Both the position numbers and the translations under genes were made by a program. A stretch of 64,000 bases of DNA. It comes from Cuniculiplasma sp052315415 (GTDB lineage: Archaea; Thermoplasmatota; Thermoplasmata; Thermoplasmatales; Thermoplasmataceae). The stretch's first letter is position 1, and the number at the start of each line of letters is the position of its first letter. Below, piece after piece: positions 33,054 to 41,793 of this stretch. The stretch spans positions 1 through 64,000 of the forward strand of contig JBLSDH010000003.1 of NCBI GenBank assembly GCA_052315415.1, given 5' to 3'. The notes below the pieces were generated by a model. That model was not told where the DNA came from. It was given only the letters and a program-made list of their open reading frames with translations, and searched no databases.

Positions 33054-34797
33054 CCCTGAGCCTTTTCATCTCATCCCTTATCATACCAAGTGACTGGTTG
33101 AAATAGTTTTCAACATCAACTTCAGGTACTTCCTTGAATCTTGATATCCTACTCTTCGATTCCATCTGCTGCATCTCGTCCATAGTGAGACCTGCTTCCA
33201 GTGATTTTTTCACCTCGTTGTGATACTCCATTATAAGTTTCATCATCATCAACTGTTTTTTGGTGGAGCAGTACTGATCTATTTCATCAAAGGCACTCTG
33301 CTGCAAAAAATCCTCCCTAATGATTCTGGAAACGTCAAGTATTGACTTTTCTCTATCCTGAAGAGCATCGTAACCAACCAGTTGTACAAGCTCCTGGAGT
33401 TCAGCCTCTTTTTGAAGTAGATTCATGAATTCCTGTTGAAGTTGTGGCCACTGTGGATCAACATTTTTAGCAAACCAATCCATCAGATCGTTTGAATAGA
33501 GGGAATAACTGTTTAACCAATTAATGGATGGGAAATGCCTTCTTGAGGCAAGGGATGAATCAAGTGCCCAGAATACCCTTGTTACCCTTAATGTATTTTG
33601 TGACACAGGTTCTGAAATATCTCCACCGGGAGGGGAAACCGCCCCCACTATTGTTATAGAACCTTCCCTTTCAGGGGTTCCTATGATCTTTGAATTTCCG
33701 GATCTTTCATAAAATTCTGACAGTCTCCTTCCCAGATATGCAGGGTATCCTTCCTCACCTGGCATCTCCTCAAGCCTTCCTGATATTTCTCTCAAGGCCT
33801 CAGCCCATCTTGATGTGCTGTCAGCCATTAATGCAATTCCATATCCCATATCCCTGTAATATTCTGCTATTGAGATTCCAGTATATATACTGGCCTCTCT
33901 GGCTGCAACAGGCATGTTTGATGTGTTTGCTATAAGTATTGTCCTTTCCATAAGTGGCTTCTTTGTCTTTGGGTCCTCTAACTCCGGAAACGTTGTCAGT
34001 ATTTCCGTCATCTCATTTCCTCTTTCCCCACATCCAACGTAAACCACGATATCACTATCAGCCCACTTGGAAAGCTGATGTTGTACAACCGTTTTTCCTG
34101 ACCCAAATGGACCTGGAACTGCCACTGTTCCCCCCTTGGCCACGGGGAAAAGGGCATCTATGACTCTTTGACCTGTTATCAATGGTATGTTCGGGCTCAT
34201 TTTTTCCCTCACACCCCTAATTGAACGGACAGGCCATGTCTGTTTCATCCTTATCTCACTTATTCCGGATGATGTTTCAACATGACATATTACATCGTTT
34301 ACTGAGAATTTTCCCTCTTCTATGGATGTTATCTTACCATTGATTCCAAATGGAACCATTATTTTATGCTGTATTATTGAAGTTTCCTGAACAGTTCCTA
34401 TAATTGAGTTTCCAGAGACCTCATCACCCTTCTTTGCTGTTGGTTTGAATTCCCATTTTTTATTAGGATCTATGGGGTTGGCAGTGTATCCCCTCCTTAT
34501 GAAATCCCCTGTTTTATCCTTGATTACATCAAGTGGCCTCTGAATACCGTCATATATTGATTTAAGAAGGCCAGGACCAAGTTCAACTGACAGAGGCATT
34601 CCTGTTGATTCCACCTTCTCTCCAGGTCTTATTCCACTTGTATCCTCATAAACCTGAATTACTGCCTTATCTCCATCAATCCTTATTATCTCCCCTACCA
34701 GCTCAAGCTCTCCAACTCTTACCACATCAAACATTTTTTTATTTTTAATCCCCTCGGCTACAACCACAGGACCTGAAATTCTAACTATCTTTCCCAA
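33046..34797 (-). CDS. atpA: A-type ATP synthase catalytic subunit A
   Basis: 583 residues, full length. The catalytic P-loop PGPFGSGKTVVQHQL is uninterrupted. GERGNEMTEIL, LMADSTSRWAEALREISGRL, MPGEEGYPAYLGRRLSEFYER and SPPGGDISEPV are also present, as is the roughly 90-residue non-homologous insert of the archaeal A subunit ahead of the P-loop. Unlike the Thermoplasma and Picrophilus genes, there is no intein at the P-loop. It makes or hydrolyses ATP in the A3B3 head. Confidence 0.98.
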   Translation of the reverse strand: MGKIVRISGPVVVAEGIKNKKMFDVVRVGELELVGEIIRIDGDKAVIQVYEDTSGIRPGEKVESTGMPLSVELGPGLLKSIYDGIQRPLDVIKDKTGDFIRRGYTANPIDPNKKWEFKPTAKKGDEVSGNSIIGTVQETSIIQHKIMVPFGINGKITSIEEGKFSVNDVICHVETSSGISEIRMKQTWPVRSIRGVREKMSPNIPLITGQRVIDALFPVAKGGTVAVPGPFGSGKTVVQHQLSKWADSDIVVYVGCGERGNEMTEILTTFPELEDPKTKKPLMERTILIANTSNMPVAAREASIYTGISIAEYYRDMGYGIALMADSTSRWAEALREISGRLEEMPGEEGYPAYLGRRLSEFYERSGNSKIIGTPEREGSITIVGAVSPPGGDISEPVSQNTLRVTRVFWALDSSLASRRHFPSINWLNSYSLYSNDLMDWFAKNVDPQWPQLQQEFMNLLQKEAELQELVQLVGYDALQDREKSILDVSRIIREDFLQQSAFDEIDQYCSTKKQLMMMKLIMEYHNEVKKSLEAGLTMDEMQQMESKSRISRFKEVPEVDVENYFNQSLGMIRDEMKRLRGE

Positions 34798-34801
34798 ACT
34801 T

Positions 34802-35137
34802 TCACCTGCCTATATCTACACCCAAAATTCTCTTTGCCATTTCTTCCACAGATTCTCTGTCTTCAAAACCAGGGAGTGGTATGAACAGAACCAGTGGATC
34901 CATTGACGTTTCAAAATGATTAATTGTCTTCACATCCATGTATTCTTTTAACGCCTCAGAAACCATGATTACACTGTATTTTCCAGATTTTTCAAGTTCC
35001 TGAAGCACGTTAACTCCGTTTTCACCATAAGCCTCAAAGGCATCCTCTATACCGATGAGCTTGAATCCAAGAGTGAAAAACCTCTCTCCTACAGTTGCAA
35101 TTTTATCACTCTTACCTACATTATAATTTATGGGCAT
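34802..35137 (-). CDS. atpF: A-type ATP synthase subunit F
   Basis: 111 residues with the alternating alpha/beta pattern of the small Rossmann-like F subunit: DKIATVGERFFTLGFKLIGI near the start, VIMVSEALKEYM in the middle, PLVLFIPLPG and a C-terminal helix. It binds subunit D in the central stalk. It sits between atpC and atpA, separated from each by 4-6 bases. Confidence 0.93.
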   Translation of the reverse strand: MPINYNVGKSDKIATVGERFFTLGFKLIGIEDAFEAYGENGVNVLQELEKSGKYSVIMVSEALKEYMDVKTINHFETSMDPLVLFIPLPGFEDRESVEEMAKRILGVDIGR

Positions 35138-35143
35138 ATTTCA

Positions 35144-36202
35144 TCACACCATAATAAGAGAATTTTCAATTGAAGAGACATCTTTGCCATACTGCTTCCC
35201 TGCAAATATCTTTCTCAGATTGTTTCTCTCATTTTCAACCATCTTTATTGAATAGATTATGGCCCCCAGGGAATTTGCCTGTGACCCAATTTTCTCAAGA
35301 TTGTTTAATAAGGTTTTTCTTTCCATCTCATTCTTGATTTCACCGGGTGTCATTTTACCAATCTTTTCCCCATCAAGCCCAAAATATTTGGAGATAAAAT
35401 CCTTTATTTCAATTTCCTGACCTGTACCATATATCTCCGAAAGCTTTCTTTCATCTATGTTTCCGCTGTTAATTATCCCAGGCTTCAGAGACTGATAATC
35501 AAGATTGAGACGTGAACCCTTAAGAAGGGTTTCCAGATTTTTTATATCAACTTCCTCTTTTATGAAATGTCTCACTGGACCTTCATCACCATTATAGAAT
35601 TTTATACAATCAATCAGGCGCTGAAAGTATGCAACATCAAGTGCATAAAGCAATATGGAAATATCATTCTCCTTTCTGAATTCGTCCAGATAATAAAGAA
35701 GATAAGATCCATAACCTAGCTTAACAAGAAATTTTGCTATGCCTTCAATATCAAATTCGTTTATCATCATTCTGTACTCTTCTCTGCTTATAAGATTGGT
35801 AATTGAACCAACTGGAAAATCGGCCCTGTCAACTATAAATATATCGTTTTCTTTTAACTCTGTACCTAGAAATTTAGAGGTTATAATTGCCTTTATACTC
35901 TCAAAATCCCACCTTGAAAGGTATGCTTTCAATGTGTCTCTTGCCGTGGGAGGCGGTGAATCCATTATGTGGACTATTGTTGCAAGCATCTTTTTTGTGG
36001 CAGAAAGATCAAGCATATCAAATGAATTGTATCGTGATGAAAGCTCAGAAATATATTTTTCATAGGGTGTACCATTCAATATCCTTATTATATCCGCTAC
36101 AGACGGAGCTCTTGCTATCTCAATCAACTTCTCCTTTGGAAGCAATTCCATTCTAATTAATCTGGCTTTTGAGGCGCTGCCAGCATAAACCGTATACATC
36201 AT
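35144..36202 (-). CDS. atpC: A-type ATP synthase subunit C (d-subunit, rotor collar)
   Basis: The open frame runs from 36310, but the first 36 residues are basic and overlap atpE. The ATG at 36202 overlaps the atpE stop (TGATG) and gives 352 residues, the normal length, so it is preferred. The protein is all-helical, with threefold repeated helical segments (KARLIRMELLPKEKLIEIARA, DTLKAYLSRWDFESIKAII, DISILLYALDVAYFQRLI). It caps the c-ring and docks the central stalk. Confidence 0.92.
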   Translation of the reverse strand: MMYTVYAGSASKARLIRMELLPKEKLIEIARAPSVADIIRILNGTPYEKYISELSSRYNSFDMLDLSATKKMLATIVHIMDSPPPTARDTLKAYLSRWDFESIKAIITSKFLGTELKENDIFIVDRADFPVGSITNLISREEYRMMINEFDIEGIAKFLVKLGYGSYLLYYLDEFRKENDISILLYALDVAYFQRLIDCIKFYNGDEGPVRHFIKEEVDIKNLETLLKGSRLNLDYQSLKPGIINSGNIDERKLSEIYGTGQEIEIKDFISKYFGLDGEKIGKMTPGEIKNEMERKTLLNNLEKIGSQANSLGAIIYSIKMVENERNNLRKIFAGKQYGKDVSSIENSLIMV

Positions 36203-36768
36203 CAGGACACCATCATCTTTAAAATTTCCATGTTTATGCTTTCTTTGAGATCTCTTAATATTGAGTTTATGGTCATATCGTAGGATATCTTGCCATCTCC
36301 ACTTTCGCATATAATTCCTGCAAAGTCTCCTGGCATTTTCATAATTTCTACAGTTTCATCAATCTTTTTTACAATGTCAACATCTTTCTCTGAACATTTA
36401 ACTTTCATTGATTTTTTAAGAAATTTTTTACCAAGGCTCAGTTCTTTTCTAATAATATCCTCATAGCTTTTTGATTCCCTTATTTTTAAAACTATGTTGT
36501 TTGCCCTCTTCCAGAATTCTTCCAGTATTCTGTTTTCATACTGCATTTTGATGTTGTTTTGCTCTATCCTTAATTCGTCTTCATAACGTTTTCTCATCAT
36601 GTTTTCAGTATCTATTCTGATATGCCTGTACTTCTCATTTATGGCCTGCAGCTGAGCCTCTTTGTCCTTCTCGATATTCTTTAAATCCTCCTCACACTCT
36701 CTCCTTATCCTTTTTACTTCCTCTTCTGCTTTATCTGAGATGTCTTTAAGAATATCTTCCAACGACAT
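36202..36768 (-). CDS. atpE: A-type ATP synthase subunit E (peripheral stalk)
   Basis: 188 residues: a long charged N-terminal coiled coil (LEDILKDISDKAEEEVKRIRREC onward to about residue 85) and a globular C-terminal domain. It pairs with subunit H to form the peripheral stalks. It follows atpK after six bases, and its stop codon overlaps the preferred atpC start. Confidence 0.92.
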   Translation of the reverse strand: MSLEDILKDISDKAEEEVKRIRRECEEDLKNIEKDKEAQLQAINEKYRHIRIDTENMMRKRYEDELRIEQNNIKMQYENRILEEFWKRANNIVLKIRESKSYEDIIRKELSLGKKFLKKSMKVKCSEKDVDIVKKIDETVEIMKMPGDFAGIICESGDGKISYDMTINSILRDLKESINMEILKMMVS

Positions 36769-36774
36769 TTGTTC

Positions 36775-36987
36775 TCACACGACGTTTCTCAGGATAAGAA
36801 GAGCAAGTACAAAACCTATAATCCAGAGTGTTTCAGGAAGCACGAAAAGGATCAGAACTTGACCAAACTTCTCAGGTTTTTCAGCGTATATTCCCATTCC
36901 TGAGGCTCCTATACCCTGTTGAGCCATTCCTGTACCTATCAAACCTCCAGCTATGATGATACCTGCTGCCAATACTTCATAAGTCAT
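36775..36987 (-). CDS. atpK: A-type ATP synthase subunit K (proteolipid c-ring)
   Basis: 70 residues, a single two-helix hairpin: first helix about residues 4-26, polar loop AEKPEKFG, second helix about 42-68. The ion-carrying carboxylate is the Glu in VLPETLWIIG of the second helix. First gene of the operon. A TATA-like AAATAAATAAAGC (minus strand, about 37010-37022) lies 23-35 nt before the ATG, consistent with a leaderless operon transcript. A proton-coupled ring is likely, but ion choice cannot be read with certainty. Confidence 0.95.
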   Translation of the reverse strand: MTYEVLAAGIIIAGGLIGTGMAQQGIGASGMGIYAEKPEKFGQVLILFVLPETLWIIGFVLALLILRNVV

Positions 36988-37488
36988 AAATACCAGTGTG
37001 TCGGAATATGCTTTATTTATTTAAATTTAATTTATTAGTTTAACATTTGCAGTAAAAGCAAAAACAAGCATTATTTTTTAAAGACCATTTAATAATAGAA
37101 AAGACCCATTTAATGTCATCATTAAGTAAGGTGCCCTGCATAATTTTTGATATTATACTAAATTTATGATCCAGAATTCTAAGCATGGAGAATGCTCAAA
37201 AACTTTTTATCATCTATATAAAGATTGAATTGAAAAAGATGAAAGATGCAATAGGATGTTGATAATGAGAATTTTAATTTTTATATGTTAAAAATTTATT
37301 TTAGTTAATTTATTTATTATTATCATTTAATTTTGTATTCAATATATTCTTCGCTCTGAATTTATTTTACAATATAGTTTTAAAGATTCAAATTTTCATT
37401 TCGAAAAAAGATAACTCCGATGTGAATAAATTAGAAACAATATAACGTGTTAAAAAAACTTTTAATTCGTCCATAAGCATTAATTGTT
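36988..37488. other. 501-bp divergent intergenic region
   Basis: Between the ATP synthase operon (minus) and the LeuC-like gene (plus). It holds the atpK TATA box at about 37010-37022, a near-duplicate AAGACCATTTAAT (37081-37093) / AAGACCCATTTAAT (37101-37114), a small dyad AGCAT/ATGCT (37182-37196), and the candidate operator at 37440-37455 with its TATA region. A 25-codon frame at 37185-37262 has no support. No RNA gene was recognised. Confidence 0.5.
37440..37455 (+). promoter_or_regulatory. candidate regulon operator, copy 1 (LeuC-like gene)
   Basis: ATATAACGTGTTAAAA matches the copy at 40689-40704 at 12 of 16 positions. It ends 34 nt before the ATG at 37489, the same distance as copy 3 from its start, and directly precedes the TATA-like CTTTTAATT at about 37459-37467. 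It contains the short perfect dyad TAAC-GT-GTTA. Confidence 0.5.
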
Positions 37489-38688
37489 ATGAAGCTTACT
37501 GCAGTAGAAAAGGCGTTCAACCTCATAACTGGAGAGATTAAAAGACAAGGAGAATATGTCTGGGCATCTCCCCATACAATCCACATGCATGACGTACTTG
37601 GCCCCCTTGTGAAGAAGATTATAAAAGAGCAAAATATAGATACACTGAAATTCAGGGGGAGAAAGATAGTGGTAATTGACCATATCTATCCTCCAAAGGA
37701 TCCTGAAAGCGCAAATAACATAATTTCTATGAAGAACTTTGCTGAGGAGTATGGCTTTGAGATATTTGGAAATGGTGACGGTATAGAGCACACTCTACTT
37801 ATTGAAAATGGAGTCATAGGTAAGGATGAGATCGTTGCTGGAACAGATTCGCATACAGTAACAGCTGGTGCAGCAGGATCATTTGGAATCGGCCTGGGTT
37901 CCACTGACATGGCTTTCCTTTTGATCCATGGAAAAACATGGTTCAGGATTCCGGAAACAATGAGGGTCCATCTTTCGGGAAAGCCTGGTAAGTATACAGA
38001 GGGAAAGGACATAATTCTGGAAATATTAAAAAGAATAGGAACTTCAGGAGCAAACTACATGTCAATGGAATTTGTTTCAGATAATGATATATCTTTGGAT
38101 GACAGACTTTCAATAGCAAACATGACAGTTGAGGCTGGAGCAAAAACATGCATTTTTCCTCAGTCTGAAGTTTATGAAAGTGATGAAGATGCCATATTCA
38201 AAAAAGAAATGGAGATAGATGTGAATCAGATTGAACCTGTGGTATCAGTACCATATTCCCCTGGAAATGTTAAATCCCTCAGTGAGGTAAGAGGAACAAA
38301 GATTGATAAGGTATATATTGGAAACTGTTCAAATGGAACATTATCAGATATGAGAAGAGTTTATGAAATTCTCAAAGGCAATCATGTTAAAAAAAATATA
38401 GAAATGACAATTGTCCCTGCAACACGTTCTATATATCTGGAATCGCTTAAAAGAGGTTACATTGAAACTTTCATTGAGGCTGGAGCAACCGTCCTTCCAC
38501 CTAATTGTGGAGCATGTGCTGGTTTGCACATGGGTGTGCTTGGAAAAGGCCAGGTATGCATAGCAAACGTAAACAGAAATTTCCGTGGAAGGATGGGCGA
38601 TCCCAATAGTCAGGTATACATTTCCAACACTAGGGTTGCGGCAATGTCAGCAGTTTTGGGAGAAATTCCGGGTGATGTTGATGAATAG
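37489..38688 (+). CDS. aconitase-family hydro-lyase large subunit (LeuC/homoaconitase-like)
   Basis: 399 residues, the [4Fe-4S] large subunit of a two-protein dehydratase/isomerase. Motifs: GTDSHTVTAGAAGSFGIGLGSTD, the cluster cysteines in GNCSNGT and PPNCGACAGLHMG, and VNRNFRGRMGDP near the end. The length fits the archaeal LeuC/HacA group. It may isomerise isopropylmalate, homocitrate or citramalate-type acids; no leuB is next to it. The small subunit gene overlaps its 3' end. Its promoter carries the candidate operator shared with the MFS transporter and the DRE-TIM/CoA-transferase operon, which argues for a catabolic or substrate-induced role rather than plain leucine synthesis. Confidence 0.85.
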   Translation: MKLTAVEKAFNLITGEIKRQGEYVWASPHTIHMHDVLGPLVKKIIKEQNIDTLKFRGRKIVVIDHIYPPKDPESANNIISMKNFAEEYGFEIFGNGDGIEHTLLIENGVIGKDEIVAGTDSHTVTAGAAGSFGIGLGSTDMAFLLIHGKTWFRIPETMRVHLSGKPGKYTEGKDIILEILKRIGTSGANYMSMEFVSDNDISLDDRLSIANMTVEAGAKTCIFPQSEVYESDEDAIFKKEMEIDVNQIEPVVSVPYSPGNVKSLSEVRGTKIDKVYIGNCSNGTLSDMRRVYEILKGNHVKKNIEMTIVPATRSIYLESLKRGYIETFIEAGATVLPPNCGACAGLHMGVLGKGQVCIANVNRNFRGRMGDPNSQVYISNTRVAAMSAVLGEIPGDVDE

Positions 38689-39166
38689 TGGTAAGGCAAT
38701 TGTACTTGGGGATGATATTGACACAGATGTGATTGCTCCTGGCCCTTATCTTCATATGGGAATTGAGGAAATATTAAGGCATTCCTTTGAAGCCATCTCA
38801 AAGGACTTTTACAAAAAAGTATCTCCTGGAGATGTGCTGTTTGCAGGTGAAAATTTTGGATGCGGCTCATCCCGAGAACAGGCTGTCATCGTGATCAAGG
38901 AAATGGGTATCGGTGCCATAGTTGCCAAAAGCTATTCAAGACTTTTTTTCAGAAATGCAATAAATAATGGACTTTACGTCCTTGAATCCAATCAGATTGA
39001 AGGGGTTAAGGATGGCCATGTTATAAGGTATTCTTTTGAAGATCAAATCATGGTTTTTGATGAAAACTTGAAAAAGAATCTGAATGTGAAAAAAATTGAC
39101 GGTCCTCCTCTTGAGATCCTCAGGGCCGGAGGACTTTTAAATTTTGGAAAAATAAAAAAATTTTAA
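38681..39166 (+). CDS. aconitase-family hydro-lyase small subunit (LeuD-like)
   Basis: 161 residues, the swivelling domain that carries substrate-recognition residues for the large subunit. Motifs: GDDIDTDVIAPGPYLHMG (the loop after YL sets specificity in this family), GENFGCGSSREQAV and AKSYSRLFFRNAINNGL. The long frame from 38585 lies within the upstream gene; the ATG at 38681 follows a GGTGAT ribosome binding site and overlaps the upstream stop by eight bases. A start two codons earlier (38675) is possible. The YLHM loop differs from the YLRT of the dual-specificity methanogen enzyme, so the substrate is open. Confidence 0.87.
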   Translation: MNSGKAIVLGDDIDTDVIAPGPYLHMGIEEILRHSFEAISKDFYKKVSPGDVLFAGENFGCGSSREQAVIVIKEMGIGAIVAKSYSRLFFRNAINNGLYVLESNQIEGVKDGHVIRYSFEDQIMVFDENLKKNLNVKKIDGPPLEILRAGGLLNFGKIKKF

Positions 39167-39171
39167 TTTCT

Positions 39172-40545
39172 TTATGCTGCAATCTGTTCCACATATTTTC
39201 TTGTGCTTTTTGGGCCTAACAGTATTAGTGTCAGTGAAACTATTACAACGAGTATCCATACAAATGTGAATATTCCAACTGCATTCTTTCCTCCTATGAA
39301 GGCAGCTATAAAGAGCACAAGGATAGTGGTTGAAATCCTACTGATTGAATAGACAAAACCAGCGGCTGTTGTCCTCAGTCTTGTTGGGAATATTTCTGCA
39401 TTGTACTGGTGCAGGAAGTTAGAGAAGTTCCATAGCATGAATGCCGTAAGGAAACCGAATATGACCACTTCATCCAGTCCATGAATGATTGCAAACATTG
39501 TGCCGAAAACACCGCCAAGAATTGCAAACAATATTATACCCCATTTTCTCTCCACTCTGTCTATTATGAATATATTGAACACACTTCCGAAGAAGAACCC
39601 ACTGAATATTACTGCAGCAAGACCAAGAGGATCACTTGATGGAAAAGCAACGCTTACAAGACCAGGGGCAAATGTTGCAAATCCATAAAATATTCCGGAT
39701 TGGAAGAACATGAATATGGCCATCATGATTGTGGTTTTTCTCACATCTGGTGCGAATATATCCTTGAATTTTCCCTCTTTCTCAACAACATCGATGTTTT
39801 CTGGTATTGGTGGAAGCTCTTTCATTCCAGTTTCTCTCTTCACCTCCTCCTCTATTTTGTCCATCATCTGAGAGGCTTCCTTTATTTTCCCATGGGTTGC
39901 CAGCCATCTTGGGGACTCTTTTAACCTGAACCTTATCACCCATACTGCCAATCCCACAGCGCCCATGAACCACAGCGGAATTCTGAAGGAATAGTATCCA
40001 AGACCACGTGTTAATGATGTTATGTACAGAATGAGTGGAGCTGATGTGACTGCTATTGTGTAAATCAATGCCAGCCATGCACCTCTTGTATTTTTATTGA
40101 AAACCTCTGTTCCGTAACTGTCAACTAGAGGAAATTCTCCACCGACTCCAATACCACCTACGAATACAAAAAATGCCACCAGTGGCCAAGAATCCATAAA
40201 ACCTGCAATTATCATTCCCAGACCAAAGATCAGCTGGTTATACAAGAAAACAGCTCTTCTTCCCCTTGTATCTGCCAATCTGCCAAAGAAAATAGAACCC
40301 ACAAACTCTCCAACGAAGAAGAAGGCAGGTATGGAATAATGAGCAAGAAACGATGAGGATGAGATGCCAAAATAGGCAGCTACAAGACCCAGAATCGCTC
40401 CATTCCCAAGCAGCATTAAACTTTCCGCCCACTCTCCGCTAGTAAGCATAAGAGCAAATTTCAGATGGAATCTGCTCCTAGGCAATCTCTCAAGCCTGCC
40501 AACTATTTTCTCGGCCTCTGGATCGACCGAATTATTGGTTGCCAT
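39172..40545 (-). CDS. MFS transporter (metabolite:H+ symporter type)
   Basis: 457 residues with about 12 membrane helices. The MFS loop motif FFGRLADTRGRRAVF lies between helices 2 and 3, GGIGVGGEFPLVDSYGTEVF is in the region of helices 4-5, and there is a hydrophilic central loop (RFRLKESPRWLATHGK). This pattern is typical of the sugar/aromatic-acid/carboxylate branch. The ATG at 40545 is preferred over the TTG at 40581 because the promoter's TATA box (CTTATATATATTAA, about 40561-40574) lies between them. It is convergent with the LeuC/LeuD pair and divergent from the DRE-TIM operon, with which it shares an operator motif. It probably imports the acid handled by these enzymes. Confidence 0.88.
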   Translation of the reverse strand: MATNNSVDPEAEKIVGRLERLPRSRFHLKFALMLTSGEWAESLMLLGNGAILGLVAAYFGISSSSFLAHYSIPAFFFVGEFVGSIFFGRLADTRGRRAVFLYNQLIFGLGMIIAGFMDSWPLVAFFVFVGGIGVGGEFPLVDSYGTEVFNKNTRGAWLALIYTIAVTSAPLILYITSLTRGLGYYSFRIPLWFMGAVGLAVWVIRFRLKESPRWLATHGKIKEASQMMDKIEEEVKRETGMKELPPIPENIDVVEKEGKFKDIFAPDVRKTTIMMAIFMFFQSGIFYGFATFAPGLVSVAFPSSDPLGLAAVIFSGFFFGSVFNIFIIDRVERKWGIILFAILGGVFGTMFAIIHGLDEVVIFGFLTAFMLWNFSNFLHQYNAEIFPTRLRTTAAGFVYSISRISTTILVLFIAAFIGGKNAVGIFTFVWILVVIVSLTLILLGPKSTRKYVEQIAA

Positions 40546-40580
40546 AGAGTGTGATGATCCCTTATATATATTAAGGGACA

Positions 40581-40596
40581 ATCTAATCTGTTAGAT
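40581..40596 (-). promoter_or_regulatory. candidate regulon operator, copy 2 (MFS transporter)
   Basis: Read on the minus strand the site is ATCTAACAGATTAGAT: perfect 6-bp arms ATCTAA/TTAGAT around CAGA. It is 14 of 16 identical to copy 3 (40689-40704), in the same orientation relative to its gene. It sits just upstream of the TATA box (about 40561-40574) and 36 nt before the preferred ATG of the transporter. Confidence 0.65.
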
Positions 40597-40688
40597 ATAA
40601 AAGTGACGAATAAATTTAGAATTGCATGTAAAATTTTACAAATGTTTATTTTATATAGGATACCAATTATAAAAAATTTTATTTCCAA

Positions 40689-40718
40689 ATCTAACAGGTT
40701 AAATTGAAATTTATAAAT
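40689..40718 (+). promoter_or_regulatory. candidate regulon operator, copy 3, with TATA box (DRE-TIM operon)
   Basis: ATCTAACAGGTTAAAT at 40689-40704 is followed by TTGAAATTTATAAATG. The TATA element TTTATAAAT (about 40710-40718) is 20-28 nt before the ATG at 40738, and the operator ends 34 nt before that ATG. The geometry matches copies 1 and 2. Confidence 0.65.
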
Positions 40719-40737
40719 GTTGAAAAAATCACGATTT

Positions 40738-41793
40738 ATGGATTTCTCAGTGTGTGATGACACTGTAAGAGAAGGACTCCAAACTCCTGGCATTTCTTTT
40801 TCAATTGAGGAAAAGATTAAGATTGCAAGAATTATCGGGAATTCTGGAGTGAAGAGGGCACTTGTTTCATACCCTTCAGCACATATAAGTGAAATTGAAA
40901 CAACCAAAAACATTCTAAAAAATAATATTTTCAGAGAGACTTTTGCACTGGGAAGGGCCATAAAAAAGGATGTGGACATAATAGGTGAAACCGGTGCCAA
41001 TATTTCGTTGCACCTTCCTTTTGATCTGAAGAATCTTCAGGAATCATATGAAGCCATAAATTATGCAAGAAAATATGGAAAATTAATAGAGGTTGCAGTT
41101 GTTGATGTGGTAAATCACACAGTGGAAGAGATAGAGAAGATCGTAGATAATGTTGTGAAGAGTGGTGCGGACATTGTACAATTACCAGATACAACAGGTT
41201 CAGGCACACCTGACAAAATAAGAAATGTTTTCAGAAGAATCAGATCAAATTATGATTTAAAACTTGAAACACACTGCCACAATGATCATGGTATGAGCAT
41301 TGCAAATACAATTGCGGCTCTTGAAGAGGGTGCTGATTTTGCAGACTGTACTGTTTTTGGAATTGGGGAGAGGAATGGCATTGCAGATCTGCTTTCCATT
41401 TCAAGATATGCGAAATCAATGGGTATCAAAACTGGCATAAATGAAGAGAAACTCCTCGATGCTTATGAAAATATACTGAACCTCATTTTGAAAAAAATAG
41501 GACCTGACTTTTTTTTGAAAAATTTTCCAAACTTCGGTGATAATGTTAAAACCAACACAGCGGGAACACATGTTTCATATTCAGATGTATTTTCAGGAAA
41601 GGAATTTTCAGTGAATGTATACACTGGAAGATCGGTTATTTCAAAAATACTTAAGATGAATGGAATGGAACTTTCAGAGGATTCACTTAAAAAACTTGTT
41701 GACAACATAAAGGATATTTCTTCCCAGACAGGTAAATGTCTCAAAACTGATGAGATAGTGAAACTGGCAGGTGAATTTATTGAGAATAATTGA
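40738..41793 (+). CDS. DRE-TIM metallolyase (isopropylmalate/homocitrate synthase-like)
   Basis: 351 residues from the preferred ATG; the ATG at 40717 overlaps the TATA box. It has a TIM barrel with the metal and substrate motifs of the family: DDTVREGLQTPG near the N-terminus, HCHNDHGMSIANTIAALEEGADFADC with the metal-binding HxH, and GIGERNGIADLL. There is no C-terminal LeuA regulatory domain. It could condense acetyl-CoA with a 2-oxoacid (isopropylmalate, citramalate or homocitrate synthase) or run as a lyase like HMG-CoA lyase. DDTVREGLQ lies between the synthase (DTTLRDGEQ) and lyase (PRDGLQ) patterns, so direction cannot be settled. It overlaps the CoA-transferase gene. Confidence 0.82.
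   Translation: MDFSVCDDTVREGLQTPGISFSIEEKIKIARIIGNSGVKRALVSYPSAHISEIETTKNILKNNIFRETFALGRAIKKDVDIIGETGANISLHLPFDLKNLQESYEAINYARKYGKLIEVAVVDVVNHTVEEIEKIVDNVVKSGADIVQLPDTTGSGTPDKIRNVFRRIRSNYDLKLETHCHNDHGMSIANTIAALEEGADFADCTVFGIGERNGIADLLSISRYAKSMGIKTGINEEKLLDAYENILNLILKKIGPDFFLKNFPNFGDNVKTNTAGTHVSYSDVFSGKEFSVNVYTGRSVISKILKMNGMELSEDSLKKLVDNIKDISSQTGKCLKTDEIVKLAGEFIENN

Noticed and set aside
37185..37262. 25-codon frame in the atpK-LeuC intergenic region
   Set aside because: No ribosome binding site, no conserved feature and only chance length.
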